Assembly (NCBI GenBank): GCA_003164475.1
Contig: PLTL01000214.1
Coordinates: 1-17,156, forward strand
Length of the DNA stretch: 17,156 nt
Direction of reading: 5' to 3'
Source of the DNA: Candidatus Dormiibacterota bacterium
GTDB lineage: Bacteria; Chloroflexota; Dormibacteria; UBA8260; Bog-877
A program made the position numbers and the translations under genes. How positions within the stretch are numbered: the first letter of the stretch is position 1; each line of letters begins with the position of its first letter. The notes beneath the pieces were generated by a model. It did not search any database and was not told where the DNA came from. It saw only the letters and a program-made list of their open reading frames with translations. Shown piece by piece: positions 15,066 through 17,156 of this stretch.

Positions 15066-15120
15066 CCAACCACCGGGGCCGTGCCTCACCGGCCCACCGC
15101 TCCCAGGTGGTTGGTGGGCC
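15066..15120. repeat. Two crossing inverted repeats upstream of dnaE2
   Basis: CCAACCACC (15066-15074) pairs with GGTGGTTGG (15106-15114). GGCCCACC (15091-15098) pairs with GGTGGGCC (15113-15120). The 3' arms share two bases and the pairings cross, so only one stem can fully form at a time in RNA. It sits about 30 bases upstream of the dnaE2 SOS box and could be part of an ftsH 3' end or a protein-binding site. Confidence 0.35.
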
Positions 15121-15151
15121 AGCGGTCCAGGGAGGTGCTGGCGAAACCGTG

Positions 15152-15165
15152 CGAACATCAGTTCG
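15152..15165. promoter_or_regulatory. SOS box (LexA operator) upstream of dnaE2
   Basis: CGAACATCAGTTCG fits CGAAC-N4-GTTCG exactly. It directly abuts the -10 of dnaE2 and lies 4 bases before ATG 15170, so LexA binding would cover the core promoter. It shares the left half and centre start (CGAACAT) with the imuA box, which suggests coordinated induction. Confidence 0.9.
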
Positions 15166-15171
15166 TATCAT
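15166..15171 (+). promoter_or_regulatory. dnaE2 -10 box, predicted leaderless start
   Basis: TATCAT, one mismatch to TATAAT, follows the SOS box without a gap. The expected start of transcription, 7-8 bases downstream, is the A of ATG 15179, giving an mRNA with no leader. The -35 region is poor (GAAACC at 15143-15148 with a 17-bp spacer). No Shine-Dalgarno precedes either ATG. Confidence 0.55.
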
Positions 15172-17156
15172 GGCGGTCATGACCGAGCCCTTCTCCGAGC
15201 TCTGGGCACGTTCCTACTTCTCCTTCCTGGAAGGGGCCAGCGCTCCCGAGGCCCTGGCGGCCCGGGCCGCCGAGCTGGGGATGCCCGCCCTGGGATTGGT
15301 GGATCGGGGGGGCCTGTACGGAGCAGTGCGGCTGGTTCAGGCCGCCGAGCGCTTCGGGATGAGGGCGCTGGTTGGTGCGGAGCTGGACCTGGAGGAGGGG
15401 GGAAGGCTGGTGCTGTTGGCGACCGACCGGTCCTCCTACCAGGAGCTCTGCCGGGCCGTGAGCCGGACCCAGCTGGCGGGGGCCAAGGGGGTGCACCTGC
15501 TCCGCCTCAGCGGGTTGGAGAAGGAACTGGCTGAGGCTGCAGGGAGGGCGGGAGGGGAACGGGACGCGGTTCTGCCGCCCTCCCTGCAGCATCGCCGGGA
15601 GCTTCTGTCCGGTCGGCCCCGGACCGATCTCGAGAGCCCGGTCTGTCCCGAGGACTTGAGCCGGTGCACCGTGGTGGCCGGCGGCCCCCACAGCCCGGTC
15701 AGCCTGGCTCTGCTGCGGGGGGACCGGGCAGCGGCGGACCGGGCGGCAGCGGCCCTCCGATACGCCTTCCCCGGGGGTCGGGCCTACCTCGCCCTGCAGC
15801 ATCACCTTCATCCCGGGGACGGCTGGCTGGCGGCCGAGACCGCGGCCTGCGCCGAGCGGGTCGGGGTGGGATTGCTGGTTTCGGCCACCCCTCGCTACGC
15901 CATTGCCTCGGAGGCGGCCTTGCTCGACGTGCTCACCGCCATCCGCCACAACTGCACCCTGGAGGATGCCGCCGGGCGAGGGTTGCTGCTGCCCAACCAC
16001 CAGTACTGGATGCGCAGCGGGGAGGAGCTCCGCCAGATGCTGCCCTACCCCGCCGCCTTCCAGGCCACCTTCGAGCTGGCCGCCCGCTGCGAGCTGAGCC
16101 TGGACTTCCGCCACAGTCGTTTCCCCGGTTTCACCGCCCCTGCCGGGCTCAGCCCTGATCAGTACCTGGAGCAGCTCTGCCGGCAGGGGCTGCCGGCTAG
16201 GTACCCGGCCGCCGGATCAGTGGTGGAGGAGCGCCTCACCCACGAGCTGCGGGTCATCTCCAAGTGCCGGTTGGCGGAGTTCTTCCTCATCGTCTGGGAG
16301 CTGATGGACTTCGCCAGGCGGGAGGGTATACCCGCCCAGGGGAGGGGATCCGCCGCCGACAGCCTGGTTGCCTACCTGCTCGGGATCACCCGGGTTGACC
16401 CGATCGCCCACCACCTCCTCTTCGAGCGCTTTCTCCACGAGGAGATGCAGGGGACCCCGGATATCGACATCGACGTCTCCACCACCCACCGTGAACAGCT
16501 GATCCGCCACGTCTACGACACCTACGGAGAGGACCGAACCGGGATGGTCTGCACTGTGATCACCTTCCGGGCCCGGATGGCGATCCGCCAGGTGGGCGCC
16601 GCTTTCGGACTTCCGGAGGCGGTGGTGGAGCGACTCACTCGGTCGGTGGACCGCTGGTACGGCAAGGGGGAGGAGGCCCTGGTGGCCCAGGTTCTGGAGC
16701 TGGCCGGCGAGCCTCCGGAGCAGGTCCTCAGCTCCCGGCCCTGGCGCCAGTTCGCGGCCCTGGTGGAGGCGGTGGTGGGGGTGCCGCGCCATCTCTCCAT
16801 CCATGTGGGTGGGATGCTGGTCACCGGGGAACCGCTCTGGGACATCGCTCCCCTGGAACGGGCCACCATGCCGGGCCGGGTGGTGATCCAGTTCGACAAG
16901 AACGACGTCGAGGACCTGGGCCTGATCAAGATCGACCTGCTCGGACTGCGCACCCTCTCGGTGGTCTCCGAGGCCCTCCAGGAGCTGGAGGAGATGGCCG
17001 GCGAGCGCCCCGACCTGGAGGCGCTGGACCTGGCCGATCCTGAGGTCTACGCCATGTGCGCCAGGGCCGACACCATCGGGGTGTTCCAGATCGAGTCCCG
17101 GGCCCAGCAGCAGACCCTGCCCCGGAGCAACCCTCGGGAATTCAACGACCTGGTGG
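15170..17156 (+). CDS. dnaE2: Error-prone DNA polymerase III alpha subunit DnaE2 (3' end beyond window)
   Basis: The frame is open from ATG 15170 to the window edge: 662 codons of a protein that is usually over 1000 residues. ATG 15179 is an equally good, leaderless start. N-terminal PHP domain: ELWARSYFSFLEGAS (10-24) stands where family members have a His-x-His, and LGLVDRGGLYG where they have TDHDGLYG, so PHP metal ligands are missing. The polymerase core is intact: AQGRGSAADSLVAYLLGITR, TPDIDID with D431/D433/D435, the HLSIHVGGM segment, and IKIDLLGLRTL with D589, supplying the three catalytic aspartates. DnaE2 copies damaged templates with low fidelity and in known systems needs ImuA/ImuB to reach the clamp. 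It has its own SOS box, and is separated from imuAB by ftsH. Polymerase fingers, OB-fold and C-terminus are not visible. Confidence 0.94.
   Translation, partial: MAVMTEPFSELWARSYFSFLEGASAPEALAARAAELGMPALGLVDRGGLYGAVRLVQAAERFGMRALVGAELDLEEGGRLVLLATDRSSYQELCRAVSRTQLAGAKGVHLLRLSGLEKELAEAAGRAGGERDAVLPPSLQHRRELLSGRPRTDLESPVCPEDLSRCTVVAGGPHSPVSLALLRGDRAAADRAAAALRYAFPGGRAYLALQHHLHPGDGWLAAETAACAERVGVGLLVSATPRYAIASEAALLDVLTAIRHNCTLEDAAGRGLLLPNHQYWMRSGEELRQMLPYPAAFQATFELAARCELSLDFRHSRFPGFTAPAGLSPDQYLEQLCRQGLPARYPAAGSVVEERLTHELRVISKCRLAEFFLIVWELMDFARREGIPAQGRGSAADSLVAYLLGITRVDPIAHHLLFERFLHEEMQGTPDIDIDVSTTHREQLIRHVYDTYGEDRTGMVCTVITFRARMAIRQVGAAFGLPEAVVERLTRSVDRWYGKGEEALVAQVLELAGEPPEQVLSSRPWRQFAALVEAVVGVPRHLSIHVGGMLVTGEPLWDIAPLERATMPGRVVIQFDKNDVEDLGLIKIDLLGLRTLSVVSEALQELEEMAGERPDLEALDLADPEVYAMCARADTIGVFQIESRAQQQTLPRSNPREFNDLV

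Larger units (their letters stand above)
14755..15169. other. Intergenic region between ftsH and dnaE2
   Basis: 415 bases without a supported gene. The frames on both strands here have no start signal or recognisable domain; the minus-strand frame 14842-15180 would begin inside dnaE2. It holds the hairpins listed separately and, at its right end, the dnaE2 SOS promoter. dnaE2 is thus separately controlled rather than a simple continuation of the imuA operon. Confidence 0.55.

Noticed and set aside
14842..15180. 112-codon minus-strand frame upstream of dnaE2, considered as a decayed transposase
   Set aside because: No DDE residues, terminal repeats or target duplications, and it would have to start inside the dnaE2 SOS promoter.

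Overview
This is a high-GC (roughly 70% by eye) bacterial chromosomal window whose genes are mainly for DNA repair and mutagenic DNA synthesis. The two SOS operators have the Gram-positive LexA form CGAAC-N4-GTTCG. There are frequent GTG/TTG starts, stop/start overlaps, TANNNT-type -10 boxes placed exactly one promoter length before ATG codons, and an AddAB/AdnAB-type pair in which both subunits carry nuclease motifs. Together these point to Actinobacteriota or a neighbouring Terrabacteria lineage such as Dormibacterota or Chloroflexota. The sequence alone does not settle which. I see no mobile element, CRISPR array, tRNA or rRNA.

Layout. Positions 1-93 are the last 30 codons of pyruvate phosphate dikinase, followed at once by a perfect 16-bp hairpin (98-132). 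About 930 bases follow with no gene I can support. A TetR-type regulator (1063-1815) then leads into two large co-directional helicase-nuclease genes (about 1854-5018 and 5015-8215) that overlap by 4 bases. They look like the two subunits of an AddAB/AdnAB-type double-strand-break resection machine. Running the opposite way are a TTG-started SCP2-domain protein (its 3' end overlaps the second helicase gene by 23 bases), a TTG-started NDUFA9-like SDR protein, and an HU/IHF-family DNA-binding protein.

Divergent from the HU gene is an SOS mutagenesis ('mutasome') region. It contains imuA (10439-11251), imuB (11248-12477), a 82-residue tryptophan-rich protein (12474-12722), an ftsH-type AAA+ membrane protease (12754-14754) and dnaE2 (15170 to the window edge). 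imuA, imuB and the small gene overlap as ATGA and TTGA, so their translation is probably coupled. A LexA box lies exactly inside the 17-bp spacer of the imuA promoter. A second LexA box abuts the -10 of a promoter that would give a leaderless dnaE2 mRNA.

How they work together. From family knowledge, ImuA and the catalytically dead ImuB act as adaptors that bring the error-prone polymerase DnaE2 to the sliding clamp at lesions. The sequence supports this: ImuB lacks the Y-family carboxylates but keeps a clamp-binding-like QIGMW, ImuA is a RecA-like fold with a destroyed P-loop, and DnaE2 keeps the polymerase aspartates but has lost PHP metal ligands. The unusual elements are the FtsH between the two SOS units, whose pore loop reads IVG instead of FVG, and the small protein coupled to imuB. 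The first helicase gene also lacks any ordinary start codon upstream of its Walker A motif.
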